NCBI RefSeq assembly: GCF_000829455.1
Contig: NZ_JXAK01000056.1
Coordinates: 1-45,851, forward strand
Reading direction: 5' to 3'
DNA: 45,851 nt
Origin: Gordoniibacillus kamchatkensis
GTDB lineage: Bacteria; Bacillota; Bacilli; Paenibacillales; NBRC-103111
Under the pieces are notes generated by a model. That model did not search any database. It was not told the origin of the DNA and saw nothing but the letters and a program-made list of their open reading frames with translations. Of this stretch, positions 18,473 through 26,250 are shown piece after piece. Each line of letters starts with the position of its first letter. Within the stretch, counting starts at the first letter, position 1. The position numbers were made by a program, and so were the translations under genes.

Positions 18473-18649
18473 GCGGGACAAGCAGCGAATGCTCGGCAGA
18501 GGCGGCGTTGGCTTAGGAGGGGGAGCAAGGCGATAGCGTGGGCAAGGAGCGGTCGCCTGCCAGAGGCGGCGATGGTTTGGGAGGGGGAGTGGAGTGATAG
18601 CGCGGGGCAAGGAGCAGATGCTCGGCAGAGGCGGCGTTAGTTGTTCGGA
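18473..18649. repeat. Tandem repeat, about 65-bp unit, 2.7 copies
   Basis: Imperfect tandem copies start near 18473, 18538 and 18602. Each contains GCAAGGAGC-like, GGCAGAGGCGGCG and GGAGGGGGAG segments and ends near GATAGC. The third copy is truncated. The DNA is GC-rich and purine-biased. No gene is supported here. Confidence 0.7.
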
Positions 18650-18804
18650 AGGCGAATGCGGTTTGGCGATGGCGGGTGCCATTGTAAGCTTAATTTGCGA
18701 GGCATAGACATTGTGAACTCCTTCTCGTCGGGTTCATCGTCTCTAGTGAACGTTTCGGACGATATCGTGCACCCCAGAGAAACTGGGGACGAGCTATTTC
18801 GGTT

Positions 18805-18989
18805 TAGCTGGAAAACCTCCCGTTCTTTTCTTCGCGCCACCTGATTATGGTCCCTTTGCAGGAAAACCTCCCGCTAATTTTACCATTTTTCCGAATTTTC
18901 GTGCGCAGTCACAATCATAGATGGAGCTTTTCCAGCTAATCTCTCCATGTCGCTTTTCTCCTCTCATTCAGCGGTACTTTTTCCTGTTA
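18805..18989. repeat. Array of four 21-bp quasi-palindromes (locus A)
   Basis: Units start at 18805, 18856, 18918 and 18969, so start-to-start spacing is 51, 62 and 51 bp. Units 1 and 2 share GGAAAACCTCCCG. Units 3 and 4 are in opposite orientation (TTTTCC cores). Unit 3 resembles the reverse complement of unit 1, and unit 4 that of unit 2 (shared CAGGAAAA and CCGCT). The array lies in the gap before adaA. The same spacing recurs at 22376-22560. Confidence 0.7.
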
Positions 18990-19080
18990 ATGCTATAGCC
19001 CCGGGTAGAAAAACGGTGCCGATTGCTAGTTCCACGAATGAAGAGGACTGTCGAAATGTTGCTGTCGTATCCCGAAAAGC

Positions 19081-19109
19081 TTGGAACGGCAAGGCGTCGG
19101 GGGTATACT
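19081..19109 (+). promoter_or_regulatory. Promoter of the adaA-adaB-alkA operon
   Basis: -35 TTGGAA (19081-19086), 17-base spacer, -10 TATACT (19104-19109), about 40 bases before the adaA GTG. In B. subtilis methylated AdaA activates its own operon; an Ada-binding site was not recognised here. Confidence 0.6.
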
Positions 19110-19150
19110 GTGCAATGTAAGGAATCGCCTTGCTGCGAGGAGGGCTAAGT

Positions 19151-19731
19151 GTGGATACGGAGCTGTTCGAGAAAGTATACGACTCGATCGTGAAGAAAGA
19201 GTCGACTTACGACGGAATTTATTACACGGGCGTTAAAACGACGCGGATCGTCTGCCGGCCTTCCTGTCGCGCAAAAACCCCGAAGCCGGAAAATATAACG
19301 CTTTACTCCAGCGTACGGGCAGCCATCCGGGACGGCTTCCGCCCTTGCAAGCGATGCAAGCCGGAAACGCCGGGCGCACTCGGTCCCGACGCGATGCTGG
19401 CGGCGCAGACCGATGCCGTCATCGCCGCCGGCTACGGCGAGCGGGTCACGCTGCAGACGATTGCGCAGCAACTGGCGATCAGCCGTATCATTTGCAGCGG
19501 ACGTATAAGCGCGTAACCGGGATGACGCCGATGGAGCGGCTGCATGAGACGCGGCTGGCGGCAGCAAGACGGCTGCTGGCGGAAGGAGCGATGCCGGTGC
19601 TAGAAGTTGCGGGTGCGGTCGGGTTTCGGAGCGCATCGCATTTTGCCGTGTGGTTTCGGGAGCAGACGGGCATGTCGCCGACAGCCTATCGCGAAGCAAG
19701 CGGCGAAATCGCCGAAAGCAAGGAACACTAA
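19151..19731 (+). pseudogene. adaA: AdaA-type methylphosphotriester-DNA methyltransferase/activator, frameshifted
   Basis: Ada N-terminal domain plus AraC-type regulator. It removes methyl groups from DNA phosphotriesters on to a zinc-bound cysteine and then activates the adaptive response. The zinc cysteines are visible in RIVCRPSCRAKTPK and FRPCKRCKPE. The start is GTG at 19151, with GAGGAGGG upstream. The first frame stops within the first helix-turn-helix (LAISRIICSGRISA). Restoring one base near 19483 (AGCCG to AGCCCG) gives ISPYHLQRTYKRVTGMTPME and continues to 19731 with a normal AraC second helix (GFRSASHFAVWFREQTGMSP). The repaired protein is 193 residues. It heads an operon with adaB and alkA. 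Confidence 0.88.
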
Positions 19732-19767
19732 GGCCGGATATTGATATTAAGGAAAGGGAGATATTGG

Positions 19768-20319
19768 ATGAGGCAGCAATTCATGTGGACGAGGTTGGAG
19801 CTTGGCGGCCAGAGCTGGCTTCTCATGGCGACGGAACGAGGCGTATGCCGGGTTGTGTTCCCGCATGAGGGACTTGAGGATTGGCGCGGCTGGATCGAAC
19901 GGGTTGCACCGGGAATCGAACCGCAGGAAGATGCGGCGGGGCTGCGGAGAACTGGCGTGACCGAGCGGCTGCAGGCGTATTTTGCCGGGGAGAAAGTGTC
20001 GTTTTCGGAAGTGCCCCTCGATCTGATCGGAACGCCGTTTCAGCAAGAAGTATGGACTGCACTCGGACGCGTGCCGTACGGTGAAACCCGCACGTACCGC
20101 GACATCGCCGTTGCCGTCGGGCGGCCGCAGGCGGTGCGTGCCGTCGGCGCGGCGAACGGCGCCAATCCGGTGCCTGTGCTGCTGCCTTGCCACCGGATCG
20201 TCGGGGCCGACCGCAAGCTGACGGGCTTTCGCGGCGGCCTCGCCATGAAGCGCAAACTGCTCGAGCTCGAGCGCATCGAAGGCGTGGAGGACGGCGGCCA
20301 TGCGCGATTCCGGTTTTGA
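19768..20319 (+). CDS. adaB: Methylated-DNA--protein-cysteine methyltransferase
   Basis: 183 residues; suicide repair protein taking alkyl groups from O6-methylguanine. The active-site motif LPCHRIVG is present, preceded by the DNA-binding winged helix (TPFQQEVWTALGRVPYGETRTYRDIAVAVGRPQAVRAVGAANGANP). The N-terminal RNase H-like domain is short. The start MRQQFMW at 19768 has GGGAG seven bases upstream. It is 36 bases downstream of adaA, and the next gene's start overlaps its end by 20 bases, so the three repair genes form one operon, like adaA-adaB of Bacillus with alkA added. Confidence 0.93.
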   Translation: MRQQFMWTRLELGGQSWLLMATERGVCRVVFPHEGLEDWRGWIERVAPGIEPQEDAAGLRRTGVTERLQAYFAGEKVSFSEVPLDLIGTPFQQEVWTALGRVPYGETRTYRDIAVAVGRPQAVRAVGAANGANPVPVLLPCHRIVGADRKLTGFRGGLAMKRKLLELERIEGVEDGGHARFRF

Positions 20320-21585
20320 GCTGGAAGTGCGCCAGCCTTTCCGCTTCGAGCAATGCCTTGAGTATATGACGAGGTCGCCGCTCGAATGCTTGTACGAGGT
20401 GCGCGAGGGGCGGGTTATAAGGCTGGTGAAGATTCCAACGACGGCGGCTGACGAGGCTGCGCCGAGCGGCATCGCTACGGAGGGCGGCGGTCCGTTGGGC
20501 GGGGCTGGGATTGGCGGTGCTGTAGTTAGCGGCGGTGCTTTGGGTAGAGCCGCGACGGATGGAGTGCGGGCGAGCGGAGCTGCGTCAGGCGGCGGTCCAT
20601 CAGGCGAGGCTGCGTCGGTCGGTGCGCAAGCCGGCGGGATTGCAGCGGGTTGGACACAGTCAGACGGCGGTACGTTGAATGAAGCTGCGGCAGGCTGCGG
20701 CACTTTGGGTAAAACCGCGCGGGACGGAGTACAGTCGAGCGGCGATGCGTTAGGCGGCGGTCCGTCGGGTAAAGCCGCCAAGGATGAAACGTCGCCCATA
20801 ATAGGCGCCGATGGAAGCGCTGCAGGCCGCAGCATTTTGCTGGAGCTATCCTGCCCGGACGACCGGGTGCTGCGCGTTCGTTTCCTGCAGGGTGAGCCGC
20901 AAAACGAGCATGAGCTGGCAGCCATACAACGCTATATCCGCGAGTGGTTTGATCTGGACCGCGATCTGGAGCCTTGGCATCGGCTAGCTTCGGGCGATCC
21001 TGTACTCGGCGAGCTCGCCGAGCGGTTTACGGGCTGCGGATCGTCGGCATCCCGGACCTGTTCGAGGCGCTCTGCTGGGCGATCGTCGGCCAGCAGGTGA
21101 ACCTGGCCTTCGCCTACAAGCTTAAGGCCAGGCTGACCGAGGCTTACGGCGAAAGCGTGCTCTGGGAAGGCCGGACGTACCGGCGCTTCCCGGAGCCTGC
21201 CGCACTCGCCGGCGCGGACGCCGCCGAGCTGCAGTCGCTGCAGCTCACGCGCGCCAAGGCGGCGGCCGTGCTCGAGACGGCCGCCCTCATGAGCCGCGGC
21301 GAGCTGTCGCGCGCCGGGCTGCTGGCGCTCGGCGACTTCGACGCCGCCGAGCGGGAGCTGGTGCGCGTCCGCGGCATCGGGCCGTGGACTGCGCACTATG
21401 TGCGGATGCGCTGTCTGCGCGATCCGCGCGCTTTTCCCATCGGCGATGTAGGACTGCAGAACGCCGTCCGGGAGCAGCTCGGCATGGACCGCAAGCCGAC
21501 CGCGCAAGAGCTGCAAGAGCTGTTTGCGAATTGGGCGGGCTGGGAGGCTTACGCTACATTTTATTTGTGGCATAGTTTGTATTGA
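20300..21585 (+). pseudogene. alkA: DNA-3-methyladenine glycosylase II (AlkA type), frameshifted, with a Gly/Ala-rich insert
   Basis: Removes alkylated bases. The start at 20300 (GGAGG nine bases upstream) is inside the end of adaB. The N-terminal AlkA domain (FELEVRQPFRFEQCLEYM ... PDDRVLRVRFLQGE) is split by a roughly 125-residue Gly/Ala/Ser-rich insert (about 50-175). The catalytic domain has the helix-hairpin-helix LVRVRGIGPWTAHYVRM and the aspartate in FPIGDVGLQNAV. The frame is lost near 21034, where one C is missing (ACGGGCTGCGG); adding it joins FTGLRIVGIPDLFEAL. The repaired length is 428 residues, about 300 without the insert, the usual size. The insert contains two 27-residue repeats, 79-105 and 134-160. 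Confidence 0.87.
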
Positions 21586-21613
21586 AGGGTAATACGGCTT
21601 AACGCAATGACAA

Positions 21614-21656
21614 GGGCGGCTCGCTATTGAGCCGCCCAACTGTCGAATGTTTTTTT
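21614..21656. terminator. Bidirectional terminator between alkA and the coiled-coil gene
   Basis: GGGCGGCTC (21614-21622) pairs perfectly with GAGCCGCCC (21629-21637). On the plus strand a T7 run follows at 21650-21656. The stop codon of the minus-strand gene lies in the loop. Confidence 0.65.
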
Positions 21657-22046
21657 CGATTTTCCTCGCTCGTTCTTCCAGTTCCGCATGTTGCCGATCA
21701 TGCGTCCGCAAGACGCAATCGAATCCCTCGGCGAGCTGATCCCCGTACCTAAACTGCATTCCACTCTGTCGATTTTGGCATCCAGCTCCTGCTCAACGCC
21801 GACGATTTTGGCGTCTAATGCATCCACCCTCTGCTCGACTCCATCGATCCTGCTACTCAACCATTGCTCCGCGCCATCGATCTTAGCATCCAGTCGTTGT
21901 TCCACGCCATCAAACTTAGCATCCACCCTCTGCTCGACTCCGTCGATCTTCGCATCCTGCCCCGACATATCGCCGCGTATCGCTTTGATTTCTGCGTTCA
22001 TTTCCCGAAGCAAATGAAGCATTTCCGCCGCTTGCCGGCCGTTCAC
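21624..22046 (-). CDS. Hypothetical coiled-coil protein with degenerate 11-residue repeats
   Basis: 140 residues, not recognised as a named family. Residues about 25-90 consist of seven or so degenerate units of the DAKIDGVEQR type, giving a continuous predicted coiled coil; the DNA repeats correspondingly. The first 20 residues (GRQAAEMLHLLREMNAEIKA) also look helical. The start is GTG at 22046, with GGGAG upstream. After residue 95 the heptad pattern stops abruptly (GTGISSPRDSIASCGRM). A neighbouring frame there reads HDRQHAELEERARKIEKNIRQL, so a further indel in this gene is possible. Its end overlaps a terminator hairpin. Confidence 0.6.
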   Translation of the reverse strand: MNGRQAAEMLHLLREMNAEIKAIRGDMSGQDAKIDGVEQRVDAKFDGVEQRLDAKIDGAEQWLSSRIDGVEQRVDALDAKIVGVEQELDAKIDRVECSLGTGISSPRDSIASCGRMIGNMRNWKNERGKSKKTFDSWAAQ

Positions 22047-22268
22047 GCGATCACTCTCCCATTACTGTCAATTCTCTTATTTCTTGCCAGCTTGAATACC
22101 TAGAATCTTGCGCTATCCATCGCTTTGCCGATTGCCTTTTACGAATTGACGACATATGACTTGCCCATCATCAATATTAGCTCGGTTACAACAGTCGGAG
22201 AATCGAGTGCCATGTCGATGCGTAGCAGAACTCCCTCCGCCGATCTCATTCTTACCATTTTTGCGATG

Positions 22269-22294
22269 AAAAAAGACGGTCAATTATGACCGCC
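22269..22294 (-). terminator. Rho-independent terminator
   Basis: On the minus strand GGCGGTCA-TAAT-TGACCGTC is followed by TTTTTT (22274-22269). The stretch 22295-22743 upstream of it has no gene, only the palindrome array, so the terminator probably ends read-through transcripts of the carbohydrate operon. Confidence 0.7.
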
Positions 22295-22375
22295 CGCGTA
22301 GTTTTACTCATTTTTATCCTGCTAACTGCATCGTTTCGGTTCATGGTCCGCATACCATAGTCCCTCCGCCACGGT

Positions 22376-22560
22376 TAGCGGAAATCTGTTCCGTTATCAG
22401 CTTATTTCCCGGGTATTTCCCGAAAATAGCGGAACGGGAGTACGTTATTTCCACACTTTGGGTGGAATTCGCTCTAATACCGCACCGATAACGGAACTAT
22501 GTTCCGTTAAAATTGCGCCGCTGCCCTCGATCCGTGAATTAACGGAACTATGTTCCTTTA
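22376..22560. repeat. Array of four 21-bp quasi-palindromes (locus B)
   Basis: Units start at 22376, 22427, 22489 and 22540: spacing 51, 62 and 51 bp, identical to locus A. Unit 3 is a near-perfect palindrome, AACGGAAC-TAT-GTTCCGTT at 22490-22508. Unit 4 repeats it with one change. Units 1 and 2 are degenerate (TAGCGGAA ... CGTTA). The non-coding interval is 22047-22743. The core has a three-base centre, so it is not a LexA box. Confidence 0.75.
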
Positions 22561-22743
22561 AGGCCGCAACGGTTTAACCATCAGCGGTGCTTCCTGTTGA
22601 AGCCCCCGACCCGTCCCCCCCACATGTGACAGACACTCCACACCAAAGTCCGACCGTTGTCGGCCTAACGCATAGCAACGCAATCACCGGATCGTTCCAG
22701 AGGTGCCTCAAATCACCGTTCCTGCAACGGCCCGCATGAACTA

Positions 22744-24168
22744 CTACAATATAACCACCGTCTTGACATCCGTCATCTCTTCCATCGCGTAGCGCGGGCC
22801 TTCCCTGCCGATGCCGCTTTGCTTGACGCCGCCGTAAGGCATGCAGCCGATGCGGAATGCGCAGGTGCCGCCGACAATGACGCCTCCCGTGCGAATCCGC
22901 CGGGTGGCTTCCATCGCAACTTGCAGGTCGCGGGTCAGGACGCCCGCCTGCAGACCGTAATCGGAATCGTTGACAAGCTCGATCGCTTCGTCTAGCGTCC
23001 GGTAAGGCACTACACTGACAACAGGGCCGAAAACCTCGCTTCTCATCACCTTCATATCCGGCTTCACGCCGGTCAATACCGTCGGCCACACGAGTGCGCC
23101 CTCGCGCTTATTTCCGGTATGGGCCACGGCTCCCTGGGCGACGGCCTCCTCGATCCAGCTCTGCACCCGCTCCGCTTCCTTGGCCGATATCATCGGACCG
23201 ACCCCGGTGGCGTCTTCGCGCGGATCGCCTACTATCAGCAGCGATGCCTGCTTTGCCAATTCGGCGACGAAGGCGTCGTAAATCGATTCGTGCACATAGG
23301 CTCTTTGCAGCGAAATGCATACTTGGCCCGCATTGGAAAATGCCGCTTGTGCGCACGTATTGGCCGCTTCCACCGGATCGATGTCGGAGTGGACGATGGT
23401 AGCCGAGTTCGATCCGAGCTCCAGCGCGACACGGCGCAAGCCCGTTCGCTCTTTGATCCTTTTGCCGACGGCTACGCTGCCGGTAAAGCTGTAGAAGTCG
23501 ATCCGGCTGTCGTCCACCAGCCATTCCCCTACGGTCGGCCCTTCCCCGGCCAAGCAATGCAAATACCCGTCCGGAACGCCCGCTTCCAGCAAAATTTCGC
23601 ACAGCTTAAAAGCGATAACCGGCGTCTGCGCGGCCGGCTTCAACACGACGGCGTTCCCTGCAGCCAGCGCCGGAGCCACTTTGTGAGCGACCAGATTGAG
23701 CGGAAAATTGTACGGGGTAATCGCCCCGACAACGCCGACCGGCACGCGCATCGTATAGCACGTTTTTTGATCAAGCCCCGGAATCGGCAGCACGAACGTT
23801 TCCCCATGCAGCCGCTTCGCTTCCTCGGCGGATTCGACGAAAAGGTCGATCGACCACCATACTTCGTTCAGCGCATCGCGCCTCAATTTGCCTGCTTCGG
23901 CCACCATGACGTCGGCCAGCTCTTCCGCCCTGCTCCTCAACGCCGCCGCTGCCTTCATCAGCACATCGTAACGCTGCGCAACCGGGAATGGCACGGCAGC
24001 CTGGGCCTGCTTCGCTTCGGCGACGGCACGCTCCACATCCTCCTTGCGCGGCTGATGGATGTGCGCATAAGGCTGCCCCGTAAATTTATCCGATACGAGC
24101 AGCAATTGGTTCGTTTCCACCCGTTTCCCCGATATGAGCGCGGGGTAGCTCGGAATCGCGCTGTTCAT
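22744..24168 (-). CDS. Aldehyde dehydrogenase family protein
   Basis: 474 residues; NAD(P)-dependent oxidation of an aldehyde to the acid. Catalytic C284 (NAGQVCISLQR) and general base E250 (VALELGSNSA) are present, with the cofactor motif FTGSVAVGKRI and APALAAGNAVVLKPA. The start at 24168 has GAGGAG upstream; the longer frame to 24249 runs into the preceding gene. It is the last gene of the 12-gene carbohydrate operon, 16 bases after the DMT transporter. In an isomerase-kinase-aldolase pathway it would be expected to oxidise the aldehyde half of aldol cleavage (a lactaldehyde-like compound). That role is inferred from context only. Confidence 0.9.
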   Translation of the reverse strand: MNSAIPSYPALISGKRVETNQLLLVSDKFTGQPYAHIHQPRKEDVERAVAEAKQAQAAVPFPVAQRYDVLMKAAAALRSRAEELADVMVAEAGKLRRDALNEVWWSIDLFVESAEEAKRLHGETFVLPIPGLDQKTCYTMRVPVGVVGAITPYNFPLNLVAHKVAPALAAGNAVVLKPAAQTPVIAFKLCEILLEAGVPDGYLHCLAGEGPTVGEWLVDDSRIDFYSFTGSVAVGKRIKERTGLRRVALELGSNSATIVHSDIDPVEAANTCAQAAFSNAGQVCISLQRAYVHESIYDAFVAELAKQASLLIVGDPREDATGVGPMISAKEAERVQSWIEEAVAQGAVAHTGNKREGALVWPTVLTGVKPDMKVMRSEVFGPVVSVVPYRTLDEAIELVNDSDYGLQAGVLTRDLQVAMEATRRIRTGGVIVGGTCAFRIGCMPYGGVKQSGIGREGPRYAMEEMTDVKTVVIL

Positions 24169-24184
24169 AGTCTCACTCCTCGCG

Positions 24185-25090
24185 TCAAATTTGCTTGAAT
24201 TCGCCCCTGGGCTTGGGCTCCTGCACAAGAATAACGCCGCAAAACACAATCAGCATGCCGGCGATCGACCCGAAATTCACGTATTCCCCGAACCAAAACC
24301 CTCCGATCAGCGTGTTGAGCACGATGCTCAGCGAGATGACCGGAATGATTTTGGAAATTTCCACGAATCTGAGCGCTTGCGAAATGCACCAGACGGCCAG
24401 TCCGTTGAAGCACCCCGCCGCCAATACTTTTAGCGCGCCATCCGCACCGACAGTCGCCCACACCGAAGGCCCGTAACAGAACAAAATGAACACATGCAGA
24501 CACATGACTCCGGCTGCCGAACCCGCCGCCAAAATGTAAGAGAGCGGCACCTTTTGCCGCAATTGCGAGCTTTGCACGGCGGATGCGCCGGCCCATGCCA
24601 GGCCTCCCAAAATGCCGGTGATGAGCCCCCACAAATGGGTGCCGGACACGGACGCACCGCTCGATTTGAACCAGGACAAGAGAATGAGCCCGGCGACGAA
24701 CAAGGTGATTCCGCCGATCATCATGCGGCTTATCCTTTCGCGCAGGAACAGGCCTCCGAGCACAACCGCCCAGATGGCCTGGCTCTGCACCGCAGGCGAG
24801 GCAATGCTCAATCCGCCTTGCTGTACGGCAGCGTAAAACAGCAAATTCCCGATGCAAAATTGCAGCAAGCCATAGGCGGCATTGATCGACCAAGCGCGCC
24901 CGGGCAGCCCGGCTCGAAACTTGATCCGATGCCTGACTGCCGCCGCCAGAGCAACGAGCATAAGCGGAGTCGCCTGCAGCACGGTGCCGACGGCGAATTG
25001 CGTTTGCACCGAGGCCAGCCGCAGCGACACGTCGGACGATTGAAACAAGATCAGCGCAGCGATGGCCCAATACCAGCCTTTATGCTTCAT
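24185..25090 (-). CDS. DMT superfamily (EamA) transporter
   Basis: 301 residues, ten hydrophobic segments in two EamA repeats. Examples are GWYWAIAALILFQSS, MIGGITLFVAGLILLSWF, LSYILAAGSAAGVMCLHVFIL and FGSIAGMLIVFCGVILVQEPKPR, the last being the typical EamA ending. EamA proteins mostly export small metabolites. The start at 25090 (ATGA overlap with the preceding stop) is chosen; an in-frame ATG four codons earlier is possible. Placed between the acid-sugar dehydratase and aldehyde dehydrogenase genes, it could export a pathway end product, but the substrate is unknown. Confidence 0.87.
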   Translation of the reverse strand: MKHKGWYWAIAALILFQSSDVSLRLASVQTQFAVGTVLQATPLMLVALAAAVRHRIKFRAGLPGRAWSINAAYGLLQFCIGNLLFYAAVQQGGLSIASPAVQSQAIWAVVLGGLFLRERISRMMIGGITLFVAGLILLSWFKSSGASVSGTHLWGLITGILGGLAWAGASAVQSSQLRQKVPLSYILAAGSAAGVMCLHVFILFCYGPSVWATVGADGALKVLAAGCFNGLAVWCISQALRFVEISKIIPVISLSIVLNTLIGGFWFGEYVNFGSIAGMLIVFCGVILVQEPKPRGEFKQI

Positions 25091-26247
25091 CGTACGGTCC
25101 ATTGTTCGGCATCGTAAGGAACCCGGTACGTTTCCAAAAAGCCTTCCCGCAGCGTAAAGCCCAGGCCCGGCCGCTCCGGAACGACAATGGCCCCCTCCTC
25201 GAGCGTCAAGCCTTCGGCAAAGATGACGTTATAAATGTCCAAATTCCAAGCCGGAGGTTCATAGGGCAGCTCGAACCACGGACAGTTAGGCAAAGATGCG
25301 GCTAGCTGCAAGTTCGTCATGAGCCCGATCGGATTCGACCACGTATGCGGAATAAACTGCTTGTGGTGCGCTTCCGCCAAAGCGGCGGCTTTGCGCAGCT
25401 GGAACATTCCTTCGCTGAAGACGCAGTCGCCCTGCAAAATGTGGTAGCCTTCCCGCTCGGCCAATATCCGGAATTCTTCCAGCCCCGTATTTTTCTCTCC
25501 GCCGGCGATCGGAATGTCGACTTTGCGCGCGAGCGCAGTCAAACCGTCGTAGTTGTGGCGGGCCAGCGGCTCTTCCAGCCACGCCACATCAAGCGCCTCC
25601 AAAGCCCGCGCGACACGCAACGCGACCGGCAAATCCCATGAGGCGGCCATATCGCTCGCGCCCGGCAAATGATCGGCCTGGTTGGCGTCGACCATCAGCG
25701 TGATGCCCGATCCGAACGCTTTGCGGATTTCGCGTATTACCTCCAGGTCGTTCTCTGGGTGCGGGTCGTGCATCCGCAGCTTGACGGCCTTAATTCCGCG
25801 ATCGAGGCAATGCTGGACGTATTGCAATCGTTTCTCCAGGCTGCAAAGCTCGCCTGTGCTGGCATAGACCGGAATTTTTTCGGCGAAGCCGCCCCACAGG
25901 CGGTACACCGGCTGGCCGCAAGCTTTCCCGGCCAAATCCCACAGCGCCGCTTCCACCATCCACGGCCAGCCCATCCGCAGCTTGGCGTTGCTGATCGCCG
26001 GTCGGATGCGCTCGATCATGAACGGATCGCGGCCGATCAATTGTTTTCGCAGGAACGTATGAATGCCGACTACGTTTTCCCAGCCGGTAGCAGGGCCCGC
26101 GCCGATTCCGACGATGCCTTCGTCGCTAACGATTTGCACGATCGTCATTTTGACGGCATCCACTTGCAGGCCGCTGCCCCAGGTCGGGTAAAATGGGGCG
26201 GGCAGCGGGCATTTGACCAAATCGACTTTAACGTCTGTAATGCGCAT
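25087..26247 (-). CDS. Mandelate racemase/muconate lactonizing enzyme family protein (probable acid-sugar dehydratase)
   Basis: 386 residues of the enolase superfamily. The Mg ligands are seen as D187 (LMVDANQ), E225 or E226 (AWLEEPL) and E251 (IAGGEKN). The catalytic KxR pair K156/R158 (IKAVKLRMH) and H301 (IPHTWSNP) are typical of the mandelate racemase subgroup, where sugar-acid dehydratases are common. The capping domain starts MRITDVKVDLVKCPLPAPFYP. Its ribosome-binding site GGGAGG is within the last codons of the GH31 gene, three bases upstream. Specificity cannot be read from sequence alone. Confidence 0.9.
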   Translation of the reverse strand: MRITDVKVDLVKCPLPAPFYPTWGSGLQVDAVKMTIVQIVSDEGIVGIGAGPATGWENVVGIHTFLRKQLIGRDPFMIERIRPAISNAKLRMGWPWMVEAALWDLAGKACGQPVYRLWGGFAEKIPVYASTGELCSLEKRLQYVQHCLDRGIKAVKLRMHDPHPENDLEVIREIRKAFGSGITLMVDANQADHLPGASDMAASWDLPVALRVARALEALDVAWLEEPLARHNYDGLTALARKVDIPIAGGEKNTGLEEFRILAEREGYHILQGDCVFSEGMFQLRKAAALAEAHHKQFIPHTWSNPIGLMTNLQLAASLPNCPWFELPYEPPAWNLDIYNVIFAEGLTLEEGAIVVPERPGLGFTLREGFLETYRVPYDAEQWTVR

Positions 26248-26250
26248 GGT

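Noticed and set aside
18637-18844. 67-codon frames on both strands in the repeat-rich gap
   Set aside because: Short overlapping frames within repetitive DNA without start signals.
19747-20925. 392-codon minus-strand frame over adaB and the alkA insert
   Set aside because: Its Pro/Ala-rich part is simply the complement of the Gly/Ala repeat in alkA; no start site signals.
22490-22508. LexA (SOS) box
   Set aside because: The palindrome is GAAC-TAT-GTTC with a three-base centre; the Bacillus LexA site needs four bases between the halves, and no SOS gene follows.
22376-22560. CRISPR array
   Set aside because: Only four degenerate, self-palindromic units, unequal spacers (30, 41, 30) that match in length but not sequence in a second locus, and no cas genes.
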